This document shows positions 1 through 12,305 of a stretch of DNA of 64,000 bases, one piece after another; the stretch's first letter is position 1; the number at the start of each line of letters is the position of its first letter. Below the pieces are notes generated by a model that was given only the letters and a program-made list of their open reading frames with translations, had not been told where the DNA came from and did not search any database. A program made the position numbers and the translations under genes. The DNA is taken from NCBI GenBank assembly GCA_038503035.1, contig JAVSML010024581.1, forward strand, positions 97,379 to 161,378, in the 5' to 3' direction. The DNA comes from Crocodylus rhombifer (Eukaryota > Chordata > Crocodylia > Crocodylidae).

Positions 1-310
1 TCTACCAGGGTGCCACAGCTACCTGGGGTGCCTTGAGATCCTGGCAAGGGTGCTTCCAGGTGCCATATAATGTTAGAATTGTTAGGTGTGCAAATATGAC
101 TCAGAAGCTAGAACCAGAGATTTTAATTAGGAATTCATAGTATCAAAAACATTCTGAACTCTTGTGATATTTCTGTGTTATTTACAATGAAAGAATTGCT
201 CTATATTTTCCTGTAGTGAAAAAACAAGAAAAAGCTAAGAGCTTTTCCAAGACGTGCCCTGAGTTTAACAAGGGGAGACTTGCATTTAAAAAGGTTGGGA
301 ACCACTGCTG
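1..310. mobile_element. Partial hAT-like DNA element cut by window edge
   Basis: This stretch resembles 50653-50880: both carry a GYGCCTTGAGATCC block followed by similar AT-rich sequence ending near AATTGCTCTA. It ends at GGTTGGGAACCACTGCTG, which reads like the inverted terminus of many vertebrate hAT elements. The other end lies outside the window, so target duplications cannot be tested. Family assignment is inference. Confidence 0.55.
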
Positions 311-3300
311 CAGGTCCTAACATGGCTGCCCAGATATCTGCAATTGAAGAGTTAATTTTCTCACAAAGAAAGTGAGCAAGCTAATGTGGGAATCCAGGAA
401 CCCAGAGGCCAGTGGGGGCTGTGAAGAGCCAGTCTGGATATTTGCCAGCAAGCCCTTCAATGCCCTGGTTGAGCTAAAAGGAAGTATTTTAAATGAAATG
501 TTTGGTTACAAGCTAAAATCAGAGCACATAACATCACCTGCTCCCAGTTGCGGATTAATCATTTAACAGAAATTAATTTGGACATGGGAGGGTGCGAATG
601 AATGTAGTAGGAAAAATAATTGCACTCATAAAGGGAACTGGGGAAAAGAGTTTATCAAATGTTTGACTGAGTTAAATTCTTTCCCTTAGAACATCCCCAC
701 CCTCTGTCTCCTAAGTCCCTGTTGGCTTAACTTGTAAATCCTTGGGGCCTTGCTTTCCTCTCATTTGCATTGATTTACATTGGCATCGTTCTTTTGACTT
801 CAGTGGCATTATCTCTGATTTATGCAACAGGAGGATTTTTAGAATGAGGAGACAGGAGGATAATGCTGGTAAGTACAAAGTAAATACAAAATAAGTAAGG
901 GCTTCAGAGGGAGCTCAGCCCAGCGAGGGCCTGTAGAACCGGCCTCTGGGCTTGCAGGAGAAGTCCTCTCGAAATGTGTTGTAGTTTTAGTGGCACTGTT
1001 TAACTACTCTCATTCCCCTGGTCCAGAGGAACGCTTTGACATCCAAAAGGATCTTGAAGACTTTTATAAACCCTGAGTGCAGTGATTTCTTCTCACCCAG
1101 GGGGACTTTATGGCAAAGCTACTTTAGGATCCTTAGGCAGGGGAATGTGAAGAACAACATGGGATTGTTGAAGACTTGAGGGTCATGTCACATGAGAGAA
1201 TGAGTTTCCCAGCTAGAATGTGGGGAGGATACTAGGGTTAATTCCACAGTCATATGAAGAGTGCTTGAGGTCTTGTAGTGGCAAGACTTTGGGTGAAATC
1301 CTGGCCCCAGTGAAGTCAACAGCAAAACTCTCATTGGTTTCAGTTAGGCAAGAATTTCAAACCCTTGTTTTTTTAAGTCCTGTCTAAAAGGCAGCTGGTC
1401 GGAGTCTTTTTCAACTCCCATTTTTTCTCTATTGATGCAAATCCAGTAGAGTTACTCCTGATTCCCACTGGTGTTTTTTCCTTACAGGTCTCAAGGTTAA
1501 ATATACCATATTTACTCGCATACCACATGTACCTGTATCCCAAAAATCAGGCCTCTAAAATGGGGGAGTAGGTCTTAATCAGGGAAGTTGTTTTCTGTGC
1601 TGGAATGGAAGCATAGGGACACTACCAGGGCTGTCCTTCTTTCCCAGCCCGGGAGAGAAGGGCATAGCGCACTGTTTAGCATCGTATTTAATTTTAACAC
1701 TCTCCAAGTTGCTGCCCAGTAGCTTTTGGCTGAGCAGCCACAAGCTGCTGCCAGTTTATCAGTGGTGTGAAAGCATTAAAACTGTAGCTTTTTGCAGAGC
1801 ATGTTTCAGCCATGCAGCCAGGATTTAGCCACAATGCTGGAAAAAATGTTTTTCTTCATTTTGCCTTCCCCAAAGAAGATGCATGTCTTTTGGGGGGAAG
1901 GCAGCGGAGAAGTGTGCAGTACATGAGACAATGTGGAGGTTACACTATGAGATCTTATCCCAGAGGAGCAATTATATCAAGGCCCCTGCCTAGCCATACA
2001 CTTTCATACAACTGTAGAGAAGTAGGGCTGGAAGGGACATCTAAATGTCATCTAGACCAGCTCCCTGCTTATGGCAGGATCATCCATATCCAAATCAAAT
2101 AGAGTTTGGTCCAAACCCTGCTGAAGGCAACTCAACTGCATGTGGTGATTTAAAATTTCCATTTGTCTGACTTTCAGCATTAATCCTCAGTGCTTTTACT
2201 GTGAGTGCTAACAGAATTCAGCCAAGCAGAGTCCATTATAGTGTGCTACACTTTACCCAAAGATCCCCTTTCTAAACAACTAATATGGGGGACCACTCCC
2301 ACAACTGCCACTTGTTCTGGTTCCTGTCACTCTTTGCTCATCCCCATCCGTTACACTTCTAACAAATACCCATGAGTTGTGAAGTAAACTGACTTCTAAT
2401 GACAGATGGCCCTGTAAAGGGGGAAAAGGACAGGATGTAGTTACTCCAACATTTGTTATTTTGGGGAAATGTCAAGTACATAAAGCAAAAGGAAATGGTG
2501 TTTCTTCATAAAATACACTGATTCTTCAAAAATTACTCAGCTGAGAAAGTCAGTTGCGTGATGAGGGATCAGATTCCAGTTCTGATTCAGTATCTCTGCC
2601 AACATCCCCCTTCCCCTCCCCAAAAATTGGTGGTTCCAGGACACCAGCTGTCTCCCCTATGAAAACTGATTGTTCCAAGGCATTTCTCTGGAATCTTTGA
2701 GTGAAATCTTTCCCCGTGCTTGGGGTTTGGAGAGGGAAGGCATGGTGTTGGCTGGTACATGTTGTTTTGACAACCCACTGAGCCTCTGCAGTATAAGACT
2801 GCCCTCCTGTTTGCTAGTGATCTGGGCATGATTTCTCCTCATTTGTTCTCAGTGGGCAGATTCAGCATTTCCTTGGAACTGACAATCCCAGTAGGTGTAG
2901 GAGACATTGTTAGTGAAAGGAGAAAATGTCAGGAAATTGGCAAACCCCGAGCACTTTATCAATTGGCACTCTTGTGAAGTTAATCCCTGGAGCTCTGTCC
3001 AGCTCTCCCCACTCCTGCTTCGTATATGAGACAGACCTTAAGAACAAAACTTCCTGTGTGTGGAGGCAGGGTGGTTGGATGTAGAAAACTGGTCTCAGTT
3101 TCTATGACTGAACAGAAATCCTGATGTGCAAAGTGACCCCCAAAGCTGGCAAATCAGGCCACAGAAATGACAGCACTTGCACTTGCAAACATGGACAGAC
3201 CAGGTGGCAGAGTGGCCGTTTGGGTTTAACAGGCAGAGCCTCCTCCTTGCACTCAGGGTAGAAGTCAACATAGCACCCATAGCTCACCTGTCCTCTCCTC

Positions 3301-4197
3301 CATAAATGCTGTTATGTGGCAGGGGTCACTGTGAACTCCACCTAATCGCTCCATACCATTGACAGGTCTATGGCATCTCCCATTGTTTTCAAGTTGCAGA
3401 ACCCCAGCAGCTTCTGAATGCAAGATGGTGGGCATCAAGATCCACAATGGTCCAAGGAGAGGGGCATGAAGAGTCTATTTGCATTAGCTCCCAACAGTAG
3501 GGTGTTTGAGCATCCATTTAATGCCCTGCACTGCCCCAGCTCAAATGCCTGCTCAGCCTGAAGCTCCTGCCCATGGCAGCAAAGGAGGGCCAGCTGACAG
3601 GGCCCTTAGGATTTGACCCAACACTAACACACAAAAAATCTAAGAGCTGATTTCTCTTAGTCACCCAATCATGGCTCCTGTTGTACTCACAGGGAATCCC
3701 GCTAACATGACTTAGGAGGCTCTGGCTCAGATGCCTGAGCATGCCCTGGGCAGATATACCATAAAGGAAAAGAGCACAGTGTCAGCACAGGTAAAGAACC
3801 TGTGGGAAGACGTCTGAGGGATTTCAGGAGCCCAAATTCTTCTCCCGCAAGCAGAATTTTGTACTGATCTCTTAAAATCAAATCCTTCTCCAAAACTCAC
3901 CTGGAACTCTCAAACCCACCCCATCCTGCAAAAGCCAGGAAGCAAAGTGCCGAATGTCTAGGAACTGGTTAGTGTCTGAATCTGACCAATTGCTTTAGGT
4001 CTCAGTCAGTGGGCTTGGAAATGGATGGTGAATGCTTTCCCCTGTGCCAGAGCTGTACCTTCACTGGCTGAAATGACTCTTTGTACACTTTATTTTAAGA
4101 AGCTCATTATTGTTGTTGGTATTGGTATCTGCCCAGAATGGAAAAGTATCAGGATGCATTTGCTGAAGCACAGAAGTAAAATCGCATAAGAGCTGTT
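311..4197. other. Upstream intergenic DNA, no gene seen
   Basis: Only short chance reading frames occur here, none with a recognisable domain. Besides the CR1 tail at about 2003-2140, the stretch at 1503-1590 (TACCATATTTACTCGCATA and following) looks like the end of an old DNA element, with a weak echo at 63571. The rest is unrecognised sequence of ordinary composition. In human the neighbour upstream of ITPKB is PSEN2; I saw no exon of it. Confidence 0.6.
2003..2140 (-). mobile_element. CR1 LINE 3' tail fragment
   Basis: The + strand reads AGGGCTGGAAGGGACAT, then a CATCTAGACCAGCTCCCTGC block and GGCAGGATCATC. This is the complement of the conserved CR1 3' untranslated end, so the element lies on the minus strand. 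Only the tail is present, as expected from 5' truncation during target-primed reverse transcription. The boundary at 2140 is approximate. Confidence 0.8.
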
Positions 4198-5646
4198 GAG
4201 CTGGTCCGGATGATCTCCACCCTAGAGTTCTAAAGGAATTGGCCAAGGTCATTGCAAGAACCCTGGCACGGCTTTACGAGCACTCGTGATGCTCAGGAGT
4301 GGTGCCAGAGGACTGGAAGAGGGCCAATGTGATTCCCATCTTCAAAAAAGGGAGGAAGGAGGACCCGGGAAACTATAGGCCAGTTAGTCTTACCTCGATC
4401 CTAGGCAAGCTGTTCGAGAAAATTATTCCGGCACACATCCACGAGGGGCCAGCAGGGGACTGCATGCTTAGGGGCAACCAACACGGGTTCATCAGTGGCA
4501 GGTCCTGTCAGACCAACCTGGTGGCCTTTTACGATCAGATCACCAGATCATTAGATGCAGGGGTAGCAGTGGATATAGTCTTCCTGGACTTCCGGAAGGC
4601 TTTTGACACTGTTTCTCACCCTGTTCTCATTAAGAAACTGGGGGGCTGTGGTGTAGACACCCACACAGTCAAATGGGTCGCCAACTGGCTGGAGGGCCGC
4701 ACCCAGAGGGTGGTAGCGGATGGGTCCTTCTCAACCTGGAGGGATGTGGGCAGTGGGGTTCCACAGGGCTCGGTCCTCGGGCCCGCACTGTTCAACTTCT
4801 TCATCAGCGATTTGGACGAGGGGGTAAAAAGCACCCTGTTCAAATTTGCTGATGACACTAAGATGTGGGGGGACGTGGGCACACTAGAAGGAAGCAACAG
4901 GCTACAGTCGGACCTAGACAGGTTACAAGGGTGGGCGGACGAGAATAGATTGGGTTTCAACACAGACAAGTGCAAGGTGATGCACCTGGGGAGGAACAAC
5001 CGGCACCATACCTACAGGTTGGGGAACTCCCCTCTTGTCAGCACGGAGGCGGAAAAGGATCTTGGAGCCATAATTGACTCCAGGATGAACATGGGCCGGC
5101 AGTGTGGGGAGGCAGTTAGGAAGGCCAACCGCACCTTGTCATGCATCCACAGATGCATCTCGAGCAGGTCCAAGGAGGTGATCCTCCCCCTCTATGCGGC
5201 ACTGGTCAGGCCGCAGCTGGAGTACTGGATCCAGTTCTAGGCGCCACACTTCAGGAGGGGTGTAGACAGCATGGAGAGGGTCCAGAGGAGGGCCCTCGCA
5301 TGATCAGGGGACAGCAGGGCAGGCCCTATGAGGAGAGGCTACGGGACCTGAACCTGTTCAGCCTCCAAAAGAGAAGGCTGAGGGGGATCTAATGGCCTGT
5401 TATAAACTAGTCAGAGGGGACCAGCAGGCATTGGTGGAGCCCCTGTTCCCCCGAGCACTGCCAGGAGTGACCACAAATAACGGTCACAAGCTGGCAGAGG
5501 GTAGGTTTAGGCTAGATATCAGGAGGCGCTACTTCACGGTCAGGGCGGCTAGGATCTGGAACCAACTTCCAAGAGAAGTGGTGCAGGCTCCTATCCTGGG
5601 GGTTTTCAAGAGGAGGTTGGACGAACACCTCACCGGGGTTGTTTGA
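4198..5646 (+). pseudogene. CR1 ORF2 reverse transcriptase remnant
   Basis: The longest open part (4299-5240, 313 codons, opened by a GTG and not by a real start) holds reverse transcriptase landmarks in order: PEDWKRANVIPIFKKG at its N-terminus, VFLDFRKAFDTVSH near residues 94-107 with the first catalytic Asp, GVPQGSVLGP at 153-162, and the catalytic FADD box at 183-186. The C-terminal part continues in other frames at 5141-5392 (RPYEERLRDLNLFSL) and 5392-5646 (RRRYFTVRAARIWNQLP), both standard in CR1. An in-frame TGA at 4287 and a TAG at 5238-5240 break it. The catalytic residues survive, but the protein cannot be made whole. Confidence 0.93.
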
Positions 5647-5732
5647 CCCCAGTACTCTTTCCTGCCATGACAGGGGGTTGGACTAGATGATCTGCTCAGG
5701 TCCCTTCCGACCCTAGAAACTATGAAACTATG
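4198..5732 (+). mobile_element. CR1 LINE, 5'-truncated, decayed
   Basis: The copy starts inside ORF2, at codons reading GPDDLHPRVLKELA, runs through the reverse transcriptase and C-terminal region, and ends in the CR1 3' UTR with the tail TATGAAACTATGA. Stop codons at 4287 and 5238 and further frame changes before 5646 show it cannot encode an intact protein. The length of about 1.5 kb against roughly 4.5 kb for complete CR1 fits ordinary 5' truncation. Confidence 0.95.
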
Positions 5733-5827
5733 ACTTCAGTGGAAGCTGGGTATGCTTAACTCTTCACCGCCCTCCGAGTACTTGTTTCAGCCACAAATAT
5801 GGATTTGAGTGTCTGACTTCAGTTAGT

Positions 5828-5945
5828 CAGATTTCAAATGTCTGGCCAAAGAGACTTGGATAAGGATAAACAATAAGTCATTGACAGAGCTGGGAATGGA
5901 GCCTCTACCTCTTAGTCCCATACTAAGTACAAGACTAAGAATCCA
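5828..5945 (-). mobile_element. MIR-like SINE remnant
   Basis: The + strand carries a diverged form of the MIR core complement: AAGTCATTGACAGAGCTGGG, then AATGGAGCC and a CT-rich part with CCCATACTAAG. It sits directly behind the CR1 copy ending at 5732. The call rests on pattern similarity only. Confidence 0.55.
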
Positions 5946-8123
5946 CTTTTTTCTGAATGGTCTGATCCTCATAAATCGACAATATTAGGTCAGAAATAAA
6001 TTTTGTTTTGCAATGACTAGATCTTTAAATTCTAGATTAGGCTGGAAATGTGCTTGGTGTGTGGACCCAAATGTGTGCATGCACACTTGCATGAGTGTGT
6101 GAGTGCATACATAACTGGGACCAAGACTCGTGGTAGAGGTGATATCTTTTATTAGACCAACCAGATTTTTGCAAAAAAAAATTTTTAATTGCAAGCTTTT
6201 AGGCACAAATGCCCTTTGCCATGCATTGGATTGTAAAAGTTCTCCTGGGTAGAATGGAAAGTTTGTAATTCATAGGAGAGTTGAAGGTGGTAAAATCTCC
6301 TGTTTGGAAAAGTTAATTTTATATGCAGATTAGGCTTAGAGAAAAGTTGAAATAGTCTGTTTACCTTGAAATTTTTTCTTGGTAAGCAGGATGTATTCAT
6401 ATTTCCTTCTGGTTATAGTGTTTCATATTACACAGAGGAGTAAATAGATGGGATACTCCTCTGGGCAGGAATTTCTTATCTTTACATAATGCATGTTTAT
6501 GCTGTATGTGTTTGCTCATGGTATACATTTATATACAGACTCATACTGTGATCATGTGTGGGTAACAGTGTGGGCACACAAGTATATGGAGTTTGCATGC
6601 AAAAGTTTTCATATGAATGTGATTATTTCTATAGGGATTCTGCCCATCTCTTGTTTTTCAGATTAAAAAACAGTAAGTTCCCTGCCTTGAACCAGAACAT
6701 GAATTTCACTCTATCTTGAGAAGATGTACTTGCCTGAAACAGCTTGCTTTGCTTTTTCATTTAAGAATGTGGGTTCTTCAGTGCCTGCTGTACTACAGCT
6801 GTCTTTCAGGGTCAGAAGTCCATTGACTTTCACTATCCGTTGCATAGCAATAAGTACTGTATATAGAAAAATAAGACACTGTTGTCCAGCAACATTGTTT
6901 AAGTATAGTTCCATAGCTCTATTTCTATAGCTATACAAAATGTTTTAAAATCAGCCTAGATCTTACCAGTTGATTTAAATCTGCTGGACTTATTCAAAGG
7001 CCATTTTTTTCTTCCACAGACATAAAAGTATGAGATAAATAATTGTTCTTCCATGTGTTTTATGAGAAATATTTTTGCAAACCCTTAAAATACATTATTA
7101 TGCCACAGACTCTCAGATGTATGAAACAGTAGATTCCTACATGCATCTATGGTGCTTAATTTTTAGTTAAATGCCTGTCTCCCATTGTGGGATCTAAAAA
7201 TATAAACTGAGTCTTCTTAAGTGCCCTGTGTCCTCTGTTCCCCACTCCCTCCCCCTCCGTTTTTAAACCAGAGGCCACTTATTACAGAGAATGGAAACTT
7301 TGACAACATTTCCTGTGACTTCTTGTTCATCTCATCCTGAAAAAGGTGCTGTGGATTATCTCAGCCATGTCACACAATATACATCTATCACCTTTTACAA
7401 AAGCAGGGAGCAACCATGCCTGTGCTGGTGAAACAGACTTTTATGACATATTACAGATTTTAAAAAACCCAGTTTGTCTTCATCCTGCCAGAATAAGATG
7501 ATTTTAAATGAATGCAAAGTTGTCCAATTATGGCTATTAAGTCACAGTCCACACAGTGGAATAATTTTGGTTAGAGGGTAGCAGAGACCCTTCCAAGACA
7601 GTGAAATTCTACTTGAAGACTCAAGGTTTATCCCTTCTTCCAGAAATAGTTGTTAACATTTAGCAGCATCGGAAAAAAAGAGTGAGTTTGTAATCTCTTT
7701 GCATCCTCTTTCTGGACTGCCCCCTCCAACAACAAAAATGTTTAATGTGTTTTTAACACCCTTTGTGAGTTCTGGGCAAAAAGGAAACCTTAATGCTGAA
7801 TCACAGGACATGCTACAGATATGTAGACGTACAAATATTATTATTAGCAACTAGGAACCACAGGCCGGCTTACTGATGGACTAACACACTTTTGCAAAAC
7901 AGGGGACACATCAATGACATATACGTACTATAAACCTTGATTCTTCTCCCCTGAGATAAAGCAGCAACAATGCCACCAAAGTCAATGGAATTACGCAACA
8001 TAAAGGCCTGTACATGTTCATAAGAAATCCCCTCATATTTTAGTAGATCTTTACACAAGTTAGTTACTTGAGAGGGACATAGTGTTCCCATCAGAAAAAA
8101 ATCTGTTGCATCAAACAGAACAA
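5946..8123. other. Intergenic stretch, one dispersed repeat
   Basis: Apart from the repeat at 6122-6246, this is AT-rich unrecognised sequence. Reading frames are short and lack motifs. A run of TGTG/TGCA-rich sequence near 6050-6110 and 6480-6600 is mildly repetitive but without a clean unit. Confidence 0.5.
6122..6246. repeat. Dispersed repeat, copy 1 (see 14173)
   Basis: Two blocks, GTGGTAGAGGTGAT followed by CTTTTATTAGACCAAC, and TTGTAAAAGTTCTCC about 110 bases further on, recur in the same order and spacing at 14173-14290. The copies agree closely in the first 45 bases and diverge in the A-rich centre. Similar sequence is, to my knowledge, common in reptile genomes, but I cannot name the family. 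Confidence 0.7.
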
Positions 8124-8415
8124 TGGGTGCATCTGCTCGTTGCCCTAGTAGCAAAGTGCTTTGTTGCCGTATGGCACACTACGGGGACCTAGTAATCACA
8201 TGGGTCTGCACGTGATTGGCAGCTATGTCACCGTAGTGGTGCACTCCCTTGGTACAGCACACCGCTATGGCGATGTAGTAGTGAAATCGAACCATGCACT
8301 GTGCGCATGACACAGTACAGGTGATTACGGCGCCATGCTTTAGTACTTCCAAAAGGAAGTACTAAAGCATGGTGCTGTAGCAACGTTGCCATACAGTGAT
8401 GTGTAGACATGCCCA
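8124..8415. mobile_element. Hairpin-bearing MITE-like element
   Basis: A perfect 18-bp inverted repeat (8333-8350 and 8355-8372, arm CCATGCTTTAGTACTTCC) surrounds a 4-base AAAA loop. Around it, TTGCCGTATGGCA near 8163 and GTTGCCATACAGTG near 8390 form a second, weaker inverted pair. The right end GTGTAGACATGCCCA and left end TGGGTGCATCTGC look like diverged inverted termini. A non-autonomous DNA transposon fits; crocodilian genomes contain hairpin MITEs called Chompy, but membership is not shown. Ends are approximate. Confidence 0.6.
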
Positions 8416-9049
8416 CTAATGACTAAAATCTGTGATGCTTGTGTAAGGCCAGGGGGAAAGGCCAGGGACTCTCTCTTTCTGCATGTCTGTGTATATAATT
8501 ACTATTCAGAGTACTTAGCCCTTGTATAATACTTTTCATACATAGATGCCAGAACACTTGAAATATATTAATGTCTCCAACCCTCTGGAGCACATGATCC
8601 AATCTGATGGTCCTTAGTATAGTACAAGTACTTTACACTCATGTTCACTATTTCTTTTTAAAGACTTTACAAGCATCAAGTAATCTATAATTACAGGACA
8701 CTTGTACATGTGCTCCAGGGGTGGGAGGTTGGTGCTTTAATTAGAACAGCTCTGAGACCCGCTTTAATTAAAGCGCTGCTGTGTCTCCTGTATCAGTGTC
8801 CTTGCACTTAAAAATGGTGGGGGCCGCTTGAACTAAACCTCATTCGACAGGTGCCCATGCCACCACTTCTAAGCGTGGAGATGCTGATACATGAGATGCA
8901 GGAAGCTGCTGTAGCATGGCATATTGCCACACTCCAGCAGACTCGACTGAATCTGTTCTGATGCACTGGAATTCCAGTGCATCGTGTTGGAGCAGCCTCC
9001 ATGCTCATGTATGGGCACCCATAGAGTCCTTTGTGGCAGAATACATATT

Positions 9050-9180
9050 ATCCTACCCATTTAATTGATAGGCAAACTAAGACAAAAAGATACACTCCCA
9101 AAGACATCCAGTAAGTCAGTAGTAGAACAGGGCCAGGAACAGAGCCTGTAAATCCTTGGCTTGGGTTCTGTGCTGTACTG
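9050..9180 (-). mobile_element. MIR-like SINE remnant
   Basis: The + strand reads GGCAAACTAAGACAAAAAGA, followed by CATCCAGTAAGTCAGTAGTA and GAACAGGGCCAGGAACAGAG. These match the complement of the MIR core (GAAACTGAGGCACAGAG, then GTAAGTGGCAGAGC). The element is old and diverged. Confidence 0.65.
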
Positions 9181-10043
9181 AGTGTCTGTTTGGCACAGCA
9201 GGTAGAACTAACAGAGGGAAGGGGAGAGAGAAGCTTTCAGAGCCACAGCCGACTTCTTGATATTCAAGGTAGCTTTACACAGATATGAATGCTGGCACTG
9301 GTTAGTGAAGCCTAGAGGCTGCTCTAAATTCAACCAGCTTCCTATAGTCATTGCCAGACTATATGCTTGCTGAGCACTGGTTGCAACACAATTTTCCCTA
9401 CCTCTGCACTCTTCCCATCTTAACATACACCCTATGGTGGAGTCCAACTGTGTGAAGGTCTGAGGGGAGAAGGCAGTAGAGCAATGACAAGCAAGCCAGC
9501 TCTGACGTAACAGAGAGCTCGCTTACATCAGAGTAATTCTCAGCTGGCATGAGCTGATTGTCTTCTGGCCTCTCTGAACTACTGAAGCAGTGTAAAAGGG
9601 ACTGGAGTGGAACCAACATGTGACACCTTATTCTCAGTCCTATGCTTCACCCACCACCCTGTGCCTCATCCTTAGGATGTTCAGAAGCATACTGTTCTCG
9701 TGACTCCCATCCTCTTCCTGACATGCAGTTCAGTCTTGTATTTCCTCTGAAGTCATCGGTGGCTACTTTTCCTATAAAATATTAGCCAAATCATTCTCAG
9801 TCACACTGACACAAACATAGAGGAAGTCAGTTGACTTATGTAGAATTGCTTTATGTTAATCTATTTATGCATACAGTTTATAATAAAGCTGGACTTACTC
9901 TCGGAAAGAATCAGTGAAATGGTACCTTGCACTGAGAGGGTGCTATCATCACTCACAGATGCTGACATAGATAAGCAGTAATAGATACACCAGTTCTGAA
10001 AATCTATTCCTAATACATAGAGAAAGCCTGTTATTTCACAGAG

Positions 10044-10110
10044 CTGGATCATAGAGAAGTAAGGCTGGAAGGGACTTCAAGAGATCATCTAGTCCAACCC
10101 TGGGATCAAA
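10044..10110 (-). mobile_element. CR1 LINE 3' tail fragment
   Basis: The + strand reads GGATCATAGAGAAGTAAGGC, TGGAAGGGACTTCAAGAGAT and CATCTAGTCCAACCC, the complement of the CR1 3' end. Nothing of ORF2 is attached. Confidence 0.85.
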
Positions 10111-10969
10111 CTTGCAACTTTGGTGTTACTAGTACCAGGCCCCAATCATCTATTAATGTGGAATCACATTCAAAATGAGGATAGTTTGCAGTCATTGTTA
10201 TTAATAGGCAGGGTGATACTGAAGTATGCAGAGAGTGGGTATTCTGTTCTAATCTATATAGGTTATTATACCACATTAATGTATTGAGAGTGTAACTAAA
10301 ATTTGTCATGTGAGTGTTCTTCCATCCTCTCCCCAGAGGAAGAAGCATGTGAAGTACAGTCAATTCTTTCAGTAGTGTTTTTGTTATGTTTTGTAATACA
10401 CACATGGTTCTCTGTGTTCATGGTAGAGAACGCAAAGTCAAAAAAATGTGTCTTGCACTGGGGGTGGAAGGCAGTAAAATTTGTGATAGTCCCTAGGCCC
10501 TAGGGGAGTGTGCTCCACCATCTCAGACCAACCTCCTGAGGAAGTTCTCCCTCCTGCACAGATGAGTTTACCCCTTCTGGAGAGTTGAAGGGGATGAGCT
10601 TTACCCCTTTTTCACAGATGAGCTTTACCCCTTCTATTGTGCTAGTGAAGAGAAAATGTCAACCCTGGTCTTCTTCCCAGAGTGTTAAGCAATCCTTTAG
10701 ATATTCTGTGGCTTGGGCTGTAGAAAACCTGGAAGATTAGGACCAAAAACTTGGACTCAATTCAAAATCCTATAGGAAGCCAGGATAGAAAGCAGAGTAT
10801 ATATGTGATGTGCTCATGGGAGTCTGCATTACTGAGGCAGCAGAGTTCTCTTCCAGCTGGAGACGCTTCATACTCCAGTATATCACACTCCGGGGCCACA
10901 TACAGAAGAATATGAACTTTTGGTTCCTCTGGAACAACTAGCAATGGAGTACCTTGTGCCTCCACTAGT

Positions 10970-11245
10970 TGTCCCCAGGGAACATCTGTCCTATGCACCT
11001 CCTGGTGCATAGCAGGTTACCCCAGGTGGGGTAGGGGAGGCTGGCCCCAGCAGTCTTACCTGGGGGCCTCCTGGGGGTGCAGCAGCAGCAATCCTGTCAC
11101 TCAGAGCCTGGCCAGCACCCACAGCACAGCTCCAGCTGGCCCTGCTCTGGGTTTGAGTGAAACATGCTGTCGCTGTATGTGCCGCTCCATTTTTTTTTTG
11201 GTATGGGTTTTTTTGACCCCTGGATATCCAGGGGTCAAACCCACC
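10970..11245. repeat. Palindrome-bearing dispersed repeat, copy A
   Basis: The block GGGTAGGGGAGGCTGG, then CAGCAGTCTTACCTGGGG, a CAGCAGC-rich part and a T-tract recur in the same order at 36575-36890. A 28-bp perfect palindrome spans 11212-11239, centred on CCTGGATATCCAGG. A second small hairpin, TATGCACC-TCCT-GGTGCATA, lies near 10993-11012. The shared order and conserved palindrome suggest one transposable family that I cannot name. Ends are approximate. Confidence 0.65.
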
Positions 11246-12305
11246 CCCTGCCTCCTGCACTGCTCCTTTGCAGTGTGGAGAACAGCTGAACAGGTGGTGT
11301 GTGGTGTCGCAGATGTGTACCGCATGCTGCAGATGTGCACTGCATGCTGCAGACGTGGTGCCACAGACATGTACCTCATACCGCACGGCTGCGCTTGCCT
11401 GGACACAGCCCTGAAGGCTAGTAGATGTTGCTGAACTGCACAGTGTATTCTTATTACAACATGTGTTTTTACATAAAGTATTATAATTAATTGGCCACTG
11501 CACTGGCCTTTCTTCAAGCCTACAGCTGTGTTCCAGGGTTAGTAACTTGAAGCATTACAGAAAATCTTTCCTAAAATAATCCATTCTTTTTGTGGGAAGA
11601 TTTTTATATGCTAACAGAAAATGTGCGTGTCAGCAAAATAAACATAAACTATTTCATACATCATTATTTCTCACCATACTCCACAAGTGTCAGTCTCGGA
11701 AGCAAAGCTGTTTAATGTCCTGTTTTGGAACATGAAAGCCACTTGTCGACAGTCTAAATTCCTCTTCCTAAGATTACTTCTGATTAATCATGTACTGGTA
11801 TTCCTGGAGATCTTTGAAGGACTGGATTCTGAATGAGTGCAGATGTTGCAGAAAAAGTTTTTTGTGGGAAGATCTCTTCCTGCACAATGTTTGAAATAAA
11901 ACAACACTGCTTTCACTGGAAAGCATGTGTGCTAATTCTCAGTGGATCTGTCTGTCTGGGGAATTGCCAACTCACCTCTGGTTCTACAATTCAGAGATCT
12001 TTCTGCTTCTCTTCCCTCCTGTGTCTTCACTGCAAAAAGCATACCAAGGCAGCCAGCTCGAAATAGATGTCATGGTACAAAATCCTAGCTGAGCTAAGTC
12101 ATCTTTGATGTAGATAAACCATGGGCAACCCCAAACTCTCATTTCAGGGTTTACCTAGACTGCTCCATATTCCCGATCCTTTGTGTTGCCCTTCTCTGTG
12201 CCTTGTGCCCTATACATATATGGGGGAAGAACCACAGCGAACATCCCTATTTGTGGAGCAGCGAGTCTGCAGCAGCTGACAATCTGTATGGAGAAGTCAG
12301 TATTG
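11246..12305. other. Intergenic stretch, no gene seen
   Basis: Repetitive TGCTGCAGATGTGCACTGCA-like phrases near 11310-11360 form a short imperfect tandem repeat. No domain, splice-flanked exon or recognisable element was seen in the remainder. Confidence 0.5.

Larger units (their letters stand above)
8416..10969. other. Intergenic stretch with MIR and CR1 scraps
   Basis: No coding signal was found. The MIR-like piece at 9050-9180 and the CR1 tail at 10044-10110 are the only recognisable parts. Three similar T-rich phrases around 'TTTACCCCTT' recur between 10568 and 10632 (GAGTTTACCCCTTCTGGAG, GAGCTTTACCCCTTTTTCAC, GAGCTTTACCCCTTCTATTG), a small degenerate tandem repeat. Confidence 0.5.

Noticed and set aside
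7870..8154. 94-codon minus-strand frame as a conserved exon
   Set aside because: It has no family resemblance I know and runs into the hairpin element at its 3' genomic end.
10991..11517. Two overlapping minus-strand frames of 170 and 138 codons
   Set aside because: They lie in the palindrome-bearing repeat and a TGCTGCAGATGT tandem stretch; composition explains the lack of stops.
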